Shown here: piece after piece, positions 25,259 through 33,106 of the stretch | Layout: each line of letters begins with the position of its first letter | Position numbering within the stretch: the stretch's first letter is position 1 | Assembly: GCF_030732845.1 (NCBI RefSeq) | Contig: NZ_JASHKA010000017.1 | Span: 1-64,000 of the forward strand | Source: Roseibium sp. MMSF_3544 | Lineage (GTDB): Bacteria > Pseudomonadota > Alphaproteobacteria > Rhizobiales > Stappiaceae | Direction of reading: 5' to 3' | Length of the DNA stretch: 64,000 nucleotides | Translations under genes and position numbers: made by a program | Notes under the pieces: model-generated | The model's input: the letters and a program-made list of their open reading frames with translations, nothing else | Databases searched by the model: none | Told to the model about the DNA's origin: nothing

Positions 25259-26050
25259 ATGATCTGCGATCTCTCTATTCCAGACCGTTTCGACAACGTG
25301 GTCGAGACATATATTGCTTATCGCACGCGCTACGCCCCCGAGCTCCTGGACTGGCTACTTGCCGAAACGCGGACGGGAACGGCGGCGCACGTGCTGGATT
25401 TGGGCTGCGGGCCGGGTTTCATTGCGAATGCGCTGGGGCCTCGGGTCGCCCGCGTCACCGGCGTGGATCCCAGTATGTCGATGATAGCCGCGGCAAGGGC
25501 CGAAGCACCGAAAAACGTCACCTACCATGAGGGTTCCTCGGAAAACCTCTCGATTGTGAAGGGGCCAATCGATCTGGTGACGATGGGGCGATCCTTTCAC
25601 TGGATGGACCGTCCGGCGACACTGGAAAATCTGAATAAACGTGTTGCAGAACACGGCGCGCTGGCCATTCTTCATGACAAGCCGATCAAGGCGCCTGAAA
25701 ATCTCTGGTGGTGGACCGCACAGGAAGTTGGAAAGGCCCATGCCAGGCCGGACCCGACCAGCCTTCACCGGATGAGCGACGCGTGGGAACCGCACGAAAC
25801 GGTTTTGCACGCTTCAGCCTTCAGCGAATTGCGGCGTATCTCCGTGCTGTCACGTCACACGTGGACCTTTGACAGTCTGCTGGGCCATTTTCTGTCGCGC
25901 TCGGGCAGCACACCGGAGGTGATCGGCGCGGATGGTATTGCTGCGTTCGAAGGCGCGTTGAAAGAAGCACTATTGCCTTTTGTAGAAGGGCCCTGGGAAA
26001 CGCTGAACGACCATGTCGCCCTGATCGCCCGCAGACCGGCCCGACCTTAA
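25259..26050 (+). CDS. Class I SAM-dependent methyltransferase
   Basis: About 263 aa with a Rossmann-like methyltransferase domain. The SAM-binding motif I is VLDLGCGPGFIANAL, followed by the acidic motif VTGVDPSMSMIAAAR and the post-motif IDLVTMGRSFHWMD, the UbiE/Methyltransf_11 pattern. The N-terminal IPDRFDNVVETYIAYRTRYAPELLDWL is typical of this group. Start uncertain: ATGs at 25193 and 25259 lack a clear ribosome site, and an open frame runs back to 25106. I use 25259 because the family N-terminus begins there. The substrate is unknown. Confidence 0.82.
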   Translation: MICDLSIPDRFDNVVETYIAYRTRYAPELLDWLLAETRTGTAAHVLDLGCGPGFIANALGPRVARVTGVDPSMSMIAAARAEAPKNVTYHEGSSENLSIVKGPIDLVTMGRSFHWMDRPATLENLNKRVAEHGALAILHDKPIKAPENLWWWTAQEVGKAHARPDPTSLHRMSDAWEPHETVLHASAFSELRRISVLSRHTWTFDSLLGHFLSRSGSTPEVIGADGIAAFEGALKEALLPFVEGPWETLNDHVALIARRPARP

Positions 26051-26195
26051 ACGGGTATTGGGCCCGGAAGGCGTCGCAGCTTGCCAAATGCCATTGTGCA
26101 GGCCGGTTTAGTTGGTTAGCTTGCGCATAAAGGCCGCCTTGCGATCAGCACGTCGGGTTGCCGATCCCTTCTCTTCACTTCCAAAGAGGCGTTTC

Positions 26196-27548
26196 ATGGC
26201 GCAGTTGCCGAATTCACTCGAAGCCCGCGATATCGCTTTTCAACTTCACTCGTACGCGGACGCCCGCCGCCAGGAGGACACCGGTTCCCTCGTGATCGAA
26301 AAGGGCGAGGGCATTTATGTCGAGGACGTCAGCGGCAAGCGCTATATCGAGGGCCTGGCCGGTCTTTGGAGCGTTGCCGTCGGCTTTGGTGAAAAACGCC
26401 TTGTGGACGCTGCCGCCCGGCAGATGGAGAAGCTGCCCTACTATCACACCTTCACCTTTAAGACCCATGGACCGTCCGTCGAGCTTGCCGAAAAGCTGAT
26501 CGGCATGGCGCCCGTGCCGATGTCGAAGGTCTATTTCACCAACTCAGGATCTGAAGCCAACGACACCGCGATCAAGCTGATCTGGTACCGTTCCAACGCG
26601 CTGGGCCAGCCGGAGCGCAAGAAGCTCATTTCACGCGTGCGCGGCTATCACGGCGTCACCGTCGCCTCCGCGAGCCTCACCGGTCTGCCCAACAACCACA
26701 AGTCTTTCGATCTGCCGCTGCCGCAGATCCTGCACACGACCAGCCCGCACTACCGCACCATGAAAAAGGACGGCGAGAGCGAGACCGATTTCGCCAAAAG
26801 GTGCGCGCAGGATCTGGAAGATCTGATCCTTGCCGAGGGACCGGAAACCATCGCCGCCTTCTTCGCCGAGCCCGTCATGGGCGCGGGCGGCGTTGTCGTG
26901 CCTCCGGAAGGCTACTGGGAAGCAGTGCAGCCCGTCCTAAAGAAGTATGGGATCCTTTTCGTCGCCGACGAGGTCATCTGCGGCTTCGGGCGCACCGGCA
27001 ACATGTTCGGCACCGAGACCTTCAATCTTCAGCCGGACATGATGACCCTGTCGAAGGCCCTGTCGTCGTCCTACCAGCCGATCTCCGCACTTTTGATCAA
27101 CGACACGGTATATGAACCTATCGCGGACGAGTCCCACCGGATCGGCGTGCTCGGCCACGGTTACACCGGCAGCGGTCACCCTGTAGCCGCCGCCGTTGCG
27201 CTGGAAAACCTGAAGATCATCGAGGAAAAGGACCTCGTCAATCATGTGCGCGAGATCGCGCCAACCTTCCAGGCGCGCCTGGCGGGTCTTGGCAGCAATC
27301 CTCTGGTGATCGAAACCCGGGGCATCGGGCTGATCGGAGCTGCCGAACTGCATCACCCTGCTCATGCCGATACGCCGGGATCGCTCGGCGCGGCCACGAA
27401 CGCCGTTTTCCATGAAAATGGCCTCATTTCGCGCGCCATGCTGGATGCCATGGCCTTCTGCCCGCCGCTCATCATCACCGAGAGGCAGGTCAACGAGATG
27501 TTTGACATTGTCGAGGAAAGCTTAAAGAAAGTGGCCGACACTCTATGA
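26196..27548 (+). CDS. Class III pyridoxal-phosphate aminotransferase
   Basis: A 450-aa omega-type aminotransferase, using PLP to move an amino group usually from a terminal amine (putrescine, beta-alanine, taurine or similar) to pyruvate or another keto acid. Motifs include YFTNSGSEANDTAIKL (phosphate binding), D258 in FVADEVICGFGRTG, and the Schiff-base lysine K287 in TLSKALSSSYQPISA. The ATG at 26196 follows AGAGGC; a 28-codon upstream extension has no family support. It overlaps anmK by four bases (ATGA), so both are expressed together, although no shared pathway is obvious. The substrate cannot be read from sequence. Confidence 0.9.
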   Translation: MAQLPNSLEARDIAFQLHSYADARRQEDTGSLVIEKGEGIYVEDVSGKRYIEGLAGLWSVAVGFGEKRLVDAAARQMEKLPYYHTFTFKTHGPSVELAEKLIGMAPVPMSKVYFTNSGSEANDTAIKLIWYRSNALGQPERKKLISRVRGYHGVTVASASLTGLPNNHKSFDLPLPQILHTTSPHYRTMKKDGESETDFAKRCAQDLEDLILAEGPETIAAFFAEPVMGAGGVVVPPEGYWEAVQPVLKKYGILFVADEVICGFGRTGNMFGTETFNLQPDMMTLSKALSSSYQPISALLINDTVYEPIADESHRIGVLGHGYTGSGHPVAAAVALENLKIIEEKDLVNHVREIAPTFQARLAGLGSNPLVIETRGIGLIGAAELHHPAHADTPGSLGAATNAVFHENGLISRAMLDAMAFCPPLIITERQVNEMFDIVEESLKKVADTL

Positions 27549-28630
27549 CCGGCTGGTCGATCGTCGGAACCATCTCCGGAACGTCCGCGGACGGCATCGA
27601 TCTGGCGGAAATCGAAACGGATGGCCTTGCAGTCAACCGTTTCGGACCGGCAGAGACGATCGCTTATCGTCCTCAGACCCGGACAAAAGTGCTGGAAGCG
27701 GCCGCTCTGAAAGGCAAAGGCCGGGAGCGGTGGCCGGACATCGGAAAGGACGTGAGCGAGGATCATGCCGCCGCGATCCTCGACTTCCTCAAGCGGCACG
27801 CGCTTCGCCCGGACGCGGTTGTTTTTCACGGCCAGACAGTCTGGCACGATCCGAAAGCCGGCGAGACAGTGCAGCTCGGCGACCCGCAGGCGCTTGCAGA
27901 CAAGCTGAACCTGCCGGTGATCGGCGATGTTCGGCTTGCCGACATGGAAGCCGGTGGGGAGGGGGCACCGCTGGTGCCGGTTTATCATCAGGCGCTTGCA
28001 AGGACGCTGGTCGGAAAAGACAGGGAACCGATGTGTTTTCTGAATATCGGCGGCGTGTCCAATCTGACCTTTATCAACGGCGACCAATTGCTGGCTTTCG
28101 ACATCGGCCCGGGTAACGCGCTGCTCGATGACTGGGTCCGGCGGCATGGGTCGGGGGATTTCGACACCGGCGGGTCGATCTCGGCACGCGGTCAGGCCGA
28201 CGAAGCGCGGCTTGCCGAGGCGTTGACGCATCCATTCCTTTCCGAACCCGGTCCGAAATCGCTCGACCGTTACAGTTTTTCCGGTGATTTCGTCGAGGGC
28301 TTGTCCCTTGAGGACGGGGCGGCCACGCTGCTTGCCTTCACCGCAGAGGTGATTGCAAAAGCCGAGACATTGCTGCCCGGCAAACCGGGGCTTTGGCTGG
28401 TCTGCGGCGGCGGGCGCCACAATCCGGTGCTGATGCAGGCGCTCAGCGATCGATTGTCAGGCGATGTCGTCTCGGCGGACAACCACAAGATCGACGGCGA
28501 TGCGCTGGAGGCGCAGGCAATGGCCTTTTTGGGCGCACGGCTGAAAGCTGGTTTGCCGACAACGTTTCCGGATACGACCGGCGCTGCCCAGGCCGTGACC
28601 GGTGGAAAACTCTACGTTCCGGCCTCGTGA
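27545..28630 (+). CDS. anmK: Anhydro-N-acetylmuramic acid kinase
   Basis: Cleaves and phosphorylates 1,6-anhydro-N-acetylmuramic acid released from peptidoglycan turnover, giving N-acetylmuramate 6-phosphate for cell-wall recycling. The 361-aa length is usual. Signatures include GTISGTSADGIDLAEIE at the N-terminus, FLNIGGVSNLT, the catalytic/ATP segment DIGPGNALLDDW, and WLVCGGGRHNPVLM near the C-terminus. Many anmK genes lie beside tyrS or recycling genes; here it is translationally coupled to the aminotransferase gene by a 4-bp overlap. Confidence 0.95.
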   Translation: MTGWSIVGTISGTSADGIDLAEIETDGLAVNRFGPAETIAYRPQTRTKVLEAAALKGKGRERWPDIGKDVSEDHAAAILDFLKRHALRPDAVVFHGQTVWHDPKAGETVQLGDPQALADKLNLPVIGDVRLADMEAGGEGAPLVPVYHQALARTLVGKDREPMCFLNIGGVSNLTFINGDQLLAFDIGPGNALLDDWVRRHGSGDFDTGGSISARGQADEARLAEALTHPFLSEPGPKSLDRYSFSGDFVEGLSLEDGAATLLAFTAEVIAKAETLLPGKPGLWLVCGGGRHNPVLMQALSDRLSGDVVSADNHKIDGDALEAQAMAFLGARLKAGLPTTFPDTTGAAQAVTGGKLYVPAS

Positions 28631-28961
28631 GCGAACCTGATCACTGCCAGCACCCCCGAAGCTTTAGAGTGCTCGTTTGAATTGAAGTAGGCGATCGGTG
28701 AACGAGATCTCTATCTATTAGGCCGTTGCTTTGAAATTCTAGCGCGACGCTAAAAAGTAGAGCTTTTCTCAAAATAAAAACATAACTGAGAATGATTTAA
28801 TTAATAAAAACTATCGATTTGATAGATCTTATATTTGAACATTAAAGCTATTTAATTTTGTTCAAGTGGCATGAATATTTATCTATTCCTCCAAGACGTC
28901 TCATTTTCTTTCGAAAAATTAGAGATGTCTGTTTATGGACTAAACAGATTGGAGGTTGAAA
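28631..28961. other. AT-rich promoter region before the YncE-like gene
   Basis: About 330 bp, of which 28740-28930 is strikingly AT-rich against the GC-rich surroundings. It ends in a strong ribosome site GGAGG (28951-28955). I see no gene in it. The composition suggests a regulated promoter or an imported segment; no operator is certain. Confidence 0.6.
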
Positions 28962-29969
28962 GTGTCCTTTGCGAGATATGTTCTGACAACTGCGTCCGCA
29001 GTCTGTCTTCTTGCCGGCACAGCGCTCACTGCGAGCGCGGCCACGTTGATCGTTGGCAACAAATACGCCGGCACCGTAAGTTTCATCGATCTGGAAACAG
29101 GGTTGGAGGTGAAGCGGCCGGTCACGGGCGGGTCGCCGCATGAACTGGCCCTGTCGCCGGATGGCGAGCAGGTTGTTGTCGTGTCCTACCTCGAGGACGG
29201 ATACATCGGTCGTGAGCTGAATGTCTTCGACGTAGCCACGGCGGAACATTTGAGGACGATCGACATTTCACCGCATATGGCGCCGCACGGGATCGCGTGG
29301 CTCGGTGATACAAACAGCGTAATCGTTACGACTGAAGAGACACGCGATGTCATAACGGTCGATGTCGCCAAGGGGGTGGTCACCGGACAGGCAGAGCCGG
29401 ATCTTATTGGCACGCATCTGCTTGCGATTTCACCGGATTCTTCAACGGCCTATGTGACCAGCCGAGACTCCGACAAAGTCTCGGTGATTGACACACAATC
29501 CATGGAAATTTTGCACACCGCCAGCGCGGATGTCGGTCCGGAGGCCGTTGATGTCAGCCCTGACGGCAAGGAACTCTGGGTTGGGAACAATCAATCCGAG
29601 ACAATAAATATTTTCGATCCGTCCACGATGGCGCGGCAGGAAACGATCGACACCGGCTTTCTTCCGATCCGAGTGCGTTTCCATCCCGAAAGCCAAGCCG
29701 TGGCGGTTGCAGACCTGAACGGCGACCGCATCGTCGTCTATGACCGTGACAGCCGCGCGGTGAAGGCGGAAATCGACCTGGCTCCGCATGGTGCAAATGG
29801 ACCAGCTTCACTGCTCTTCTCGCCCGACGGCAAATATCTTTTCACCGGTGCGCAGGATGGCGCACGTGTTGCGGAGATCGACACGTCGACATGGACTGTG
29901 ATCCGTGTTTTCGAAACAGATGAGGGCGCTGACGGGTTGGCCTTTAGCGATATGCGGGTCAGCGTTTAA
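28962..29969 (+). CDS. Secreted YncE-family beta-propeller protein
   Basis: A 335-aa protein with a signal peptide (cleavage likely after ASA, residue 26), so periplasmic or secreted. The rest consists of about seven repeats of the YVTN/cytochrome-D1-like beta-propeller blade (LIVGNKYAGTVSFIDLETG; HELALSPDGEQVVVVSY; LLAISPDSSTAYVTSRDSDKVSVIDT; VDVSPDGKELWVGNNQ). The function of such proteins is mostly unknown; E. coli YncE binds DNA and is iron-regulated. The GTG start at 28962 is chosen because GGAGG lies six bases before it, while a TTG at 28956 touches the ribosome site. It stands alone. Confidence 0.85.
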   Translation: MSFARYVLTTASAVCLLAGTALTASAATLIVGNKYAGTVSFIDLETGLEVKRPVTGGSPHELALSPDGEQVVVVSYLEDGYIGRELNVFDVATAEHLRTIDISPHMAPHGIAWLGDTNSVIVTTEETRDVITVDVAKGVVTGQAEPDLIGTHLLAISPDSSTAYVTSRDSDKVSVIDTQSMEILHTASADVGPEAVDVSPDGKELWVGNNQSETINIFDPSTMARQETIDTGFLPIRVRFHPESQAVAVADLNGDRIVVYDRDSRAVKAEIDLAPHGANGPASLLFSPDGKYLFTGAQDGARVAEIDTSTWTVIRVFETDEGADGLAFSDMRVSV

Positions 29970-30306
29970 CCGCTTTGGTGTGAGGGAATGAGATCGCTGA
30001 AGCGCTCAGACCCAACGTCATATGCCTCGTGGGCGTTAAGCGAGGAACCCCCCACCCCAACCCCTCCCCACAAGGGGGAGGGGACTCCTCTTCGATTGCC
30101 GCGACGCCTCTGGCATTTCCAAATTTGTTGCGCAAAACGCGAGCCAATTGAACGGCTCGGTTCCCCTCCCCCTTGTGGGGAGGGGTCAGGGGTGGGGGTC
30201 CTTACGCGCCAAAGGACTTGCAACCGCCCTGTCTTCGGCGAAAGGACCGCGTTGTCTTGCGGCCACCTCCCTTGCGAAACGCCTGACTTGCCGCTAACCA
30301 GACCCT
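29970..30306. other. Intergenic region with a G/C-rich inverted repeat pair
   Basis: A 337-bp gap mainly filled by the repeat pair at 30046-30203. The last ~100 bp presumably hold the promoter of the GntR gene. No gene is seen. Confidence 0.6.
30046..30203. repeat. G/C-rich palindromic repeat pair (CCCCTCCCCACAAGGGGGAGGGG type)
   Basis: The left unit has CACCCCAACCCCTCCCC then ACAAGGGGGAGGGG (30046-30083). The right unit is its near reverse complement (30161-30203). Each unit is itself partly palindromic. A second pair of the same family lies at 63158-63314, with about 77 bp of different sequence between units in each case. Confidence 0.85.
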
Positions 30307-30924
30307 ATGAACGGATCTGAAATCTACAAGCGACTCATCGGACTTATCGAGGAACGGGTGCTGAAACCCGGCGACCGCCTGCGCGAAGCGGATCTTGCCG
30401 AGGAGTTCGGTGTGTCACGAACGCCAATCCGCGAGGGGCTGAAGCGGCTGGAAGCGCAAGGTCTTGCCGTCCATGAGCCGAACCGCGGCATGGTCGTGCC
30501 GACGCTTGATCATGGCCAGATCAACGAAGTCTATTTCATGCGTGAGATTCTGGAGGGGACCGCCGCCGGTCTTGCTGCCAAGCATGCCTCGCAGCCGGAA
30601 ATCGAAATCCTGCAGGATCTTGTAAAGGAGGACAGGCAGCGCATCGCCGACAAGGACAGTCTGGTGCGCTCAAACCGGGATTTCCATCGCCGTTTGTGCC
30701 TTGCCTCGCACAACCGCTATCTTGTCGATCTGATCGAGCACCTGCGCCTGTCTTTGATCCTGATGGCCGGCACAACGCTGGACACGCCCGAGCGCAGGGA
30801 AATTGCTGTCGAGGAGCATGCCGCGATCGTCGAAGCGATCGCCAAGGGTGACAGCGATGCTGCAGAGGCCGCAGCGCGCCTCCACATCGCCCATGCCCAC
30901 AAGACGCGCCTGCAACAGATCTGA
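30307..30924 (+). CDS. GntR-family regulator (FadR/FCD type)
   Basis: A 205-aa regulator with an N-terminal winged helix (about 5-70, LREADLAEEFGVSRTPIREGLKRLEAQGL) and a C-terminal helical FCD ligand domain (about 80-200) with its metal/ligand histidines in NRDFHRRLCLASHN and AAARLHIAHA. FCD regulators usually sense carboxylic acids or related metabolites. The gene is convergent with the MAPEG gene (8 bp between stops). The aspartate metabolism genes lie just beyond, but nothing shows they are its targets. Confidence 0.9.
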   Translation: MNGSEIYKRLIGLIEERVLKPGDRLREADLAEEFGVSRTPIREGLKRLEAQGLAVHEPNRGMVVPTLDHGQINEVYFMREILEGTAAGLAAKHASQPEIEILQDLVKEDRQRIADKDSLVRSNRDFHRRLCLASHNRYLVDLIEHLRLSLILMAGTTLDTPERREIAVEEHAAIVEAIAKGDSDAAEAAARLHIAHAHKTRLQQI

Positions 30925-30932
30925 TCGGACTG

Positions 30933-31349
30933 TCAGACCTGCGCTGTACCGCTCATGAGCGAATTGGCGGCAAGGACAAGATTGGCGAATGCCGCGACCC
31001 AGATCACCGTAAAGGTCAGCGACATTCCGACAACGCGGAAATTCATCGGCTCCGGTTGGCAGCTCAGGCCGTAAGCATGTACCGAACGCCCGACGAGCAG
31101 AAACAGGCCGAGCCCATAAAGCAGCCAGTGCGCGCCGCCCATCAATTCCAGCATCAAAAGAAGCAGGATGGCGAGCGGCGCATATTCGGCGAAGTTGCTG
31201 TGGACCCGCATGCGGCGCAGCAAAACATCGTTGCCCTGGTCACCCAGGCTGATGCGCTGGTCACGGCGCGCGCCAATAACACGAACGCTCAAAACCATGT
31301 AGATCATCGCGAGCAGGCTCGCGAAAAATGGGGTGATGATGATGGTCAC
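30933..31349 (-). CDS. MAPEG-family membrane protein
   Basis: A 138-aa integral membrane protein with four hydrophobic helices and the MAPEG pattern (LRRMRVHSNFAEYAPLAILLLLMLEL; LFLLVGRSVHAYGL). The eukaryotic family acts in eicosanoid and glutathione metabolism; bacterial members resemble glutathione S-transferases, with unknown substrate. I start at GTG 31349, where GGAGAAG lies 3 bases upstream and the first helix begins at once. The frame is open 39 codons further but that part is not family-like. Convergent with the GntR gene. Confidence 0.82.
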   Translation of the reverse strand: MTIIITPFFASLLAMIYMVLSVRVIGARRDQRISLGDQGNDVLLRRMRVHSNFAEYAPLAILLLLMLELMGGAHWLLYGLGLFLLVGRSVHAYGLSCQPEPMNFRVVGMSLTFTVIWVAAFANLVLAANSLMSGTAQV

Positions 31350-31494
31350 TGTCTTCTCCCACGCCCTGAGTTCGCGATCCTCAAACGATCGCGATTTGGT
31401 CACCGGGCATTTCTTCCAGACAAAAAAGATACGCCGAACCGGAAGGTCCGGTTCAGCGCTCGTCAATTTGCGTAACCTTCCAATTTTGCAGAGC

Positions 31495-33087
31495 TCATCC
31501 CGTCTTGGAAAACTCGTCGTAATATTCGGAGATCACCTTGCGGGCGAAAGCGCCAATCTTGGCGTATTCGGCTTCGGTTAGGTTCGCGAGTGACACCCGC
31601 GCCGACGCGTCGACCACCTCGAACCCCTTGCCGGGCAGCAGAACAACGCTGGTTTCCTCCGCAAGCCGGAACAGGAAGTCGTAGCCTTTCTTGTTGGCGA
31701 CGAACCAGTCTGCAAAGGTCTCCCCATAGAGCCGGCCGCTGAGGTGCTGAAGGTTGATCAGCGTGTAGTAGTTGACGTCCGAAGGCTCCCGGTGCGGTTT
31801 GACACCCATGTTGAGTTCAAGCGTATTGAACCGTTTGCGGATCAGGCTCTTGGCCGCGTTCTTGTAGCGGTCGTCCCGGTCCAGAAGCCCGGCGAGCGCG
31901 AACAGCATCATCTGGATCTGCTGGGGCGTGGAGGCGCCTGCTGTGTGATTGAGCGCAACGGCGCGGCTGTCAGCGACAAGCCGGTCGATGAACTTGATGT
32001 CGCGCGGTGTTGTCGTGAGCGAGGAATACCGTCGGTCGAGGACTTTCTTTGTATCTTCTGCGAGCGCAGAAAGCGCTTCGTCGAAGACATTGTCTTCATG
32101 CAGCGCGATCACCCCGAGCCGCCAGCCGGTCGCACCGAAATATTTCGAGAACGAATAGACGCACAACGTGTTGCGCGGGCACTTTGCAAACAGCGATACG
32201 AAATCGTCGGCAAAGGTGCCATAGACGTCATCCGTGACGACGAAGAGATCGGGACGTTTTTCGTTGATCACCGCCGCGACCCGGTCAAGATCATCCGGAG
32301 ACAGCTTCACCGAGGGCGGATTGCTTGGGTTGACGATACAGAAAACCTTAATGTCCGGATCTTCCAGCTTTGCCAGTTCCGCGTCGCTGAACTGCCAGTC
32401 TTCCCCTTCCGCCATGCGGATGTCGACCACCGGCATGTCGTATTCCGGAAGGGGTGGAATCTCCAGGTAGGGCGAGAAGATCGGCGTGCCGAGTGCAATC
32501 TTGTCACCCGGTTTGACCAGCCCGTTCTGCTTGAGCGTCTGGAAGATATAGGTCATGGCGGCCGTACCGCCTTCTGTTGAGAAAACGGAGAAGGGCCCCT
32601 GCCGCGGCTCGCTGCCGAACATCTCCTCACCGAGATACGCACCGACAATTTTTTCCGCATTTGTCAGCATGCGCGGCGGCACCGGGTAATTGCAGCCCAG
32701 GAACCCTTCCACCATTTCATGGAGGAGCTCGTGGCGGTGAATGCCGAGCTGGTCCTTGGCATAGGACAGGGCAGCCCGCAGGAAAGTCGTGCCTTCGCGG
32801 TCTTCGTGACGGTGGATGAAATCCTCAAAGCGCAGCAGCATGCCTTCCTTGTCAGGCAGACCGCCAAAGCCGCTGTCGAGATAGGAATAGGAGCGTTCTG
32901 CTTCCTCGACCGAAAAGTCACCGAGGCGCAGGAAACCGCGCCGGGGATGCGTTGCCAGGAAGTTCGGATTGCCGCGCCCGGCGTTCAGCATCATGCGTTG
33001 CGACGCGGAGGACGCGATTTCAATGAGTTTGTCCTTCAGTTCGAAGGGGCTGAGGTCCTGGAACTTGGAATAGTCTTGCGTGCTCAT
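31495..33087 (-). CDS. aspD: Aspartate 4-decarboxylase (bifunctional aminotransferase)
   Basis: PLP enzyme converting L-aspartate to L-alanine and CO2, also with aspartate aminotransferase activity, acting as a large oligomer in the cytosol. The 530-aa length fits AsdA/AspD. The PLP lysine is K315 in YSFSKYFGATGWRLG; other fold-type I marks are STEGGTAAM, NPSNPP and TDDVYGTF, and the substrate-binding arginine R37-like region AGRGNPN is present. It lies 19 bp downstream of the aspT gene on the same strand. The two form an aspartate-in, alanine-out cycle; decarboxylation consumes a cytosolic proton. Confidence 0.93.
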   Translation of the reverse strand: MSTQDYSKFQDLSPFELKDKLIEIASSASQRMMLNAGRGNPNFLATHPRRGFLRLGDFSVEEAERSYSYLDSGFGGLPDKEGMLLRFEDFIHRHEDREGTTFLRAALSYAKDQLGIHRHELLHEMVEGFLGCNYPVPPRMLTNAEKIVGAYLGEEMFGSEPRQGPFSVFSTEGGTAAMTYIFQTLKQNGLVKPGDKIALGTPIFSPYLEIPPLPEYDMPVVDIRMAEGEDWQFSDAELAKLEDPDIKVFCIVNPSNPPSVKLSPDDLDRVAAVINEKRPDLFVVTDDVYGTFADDFVSLFAKCPRNTLCVYSFSKYFGATGWRLGVIALHEDNVFDEALSALAEDTKKVLDRRYSSLTTTPRDIKFIDRLVADSRAVALNHTAGASTPQQIQMMLFALAGLLDRDDRYKNAAKSLIRKRFNTLELNMGVKPHREPSDVNYYTLINLQHLSGRLYGETFADWFVANKKGYDFLFRLAEETSVVLLPGKGFEVVDASARVSLANLTEAEYAKIGAFARKVISEYYDEFSKTG

Positions 33088-33106
33088 TTGAAATCTCCCG
33101 GAGCGA

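Noticed and set aside
28789..28807. Fur box before the YncE-like gene
   Set aside because: The best match has several mismatches and no TGA-N9-TCA box is present; kept only as a low-interest note.
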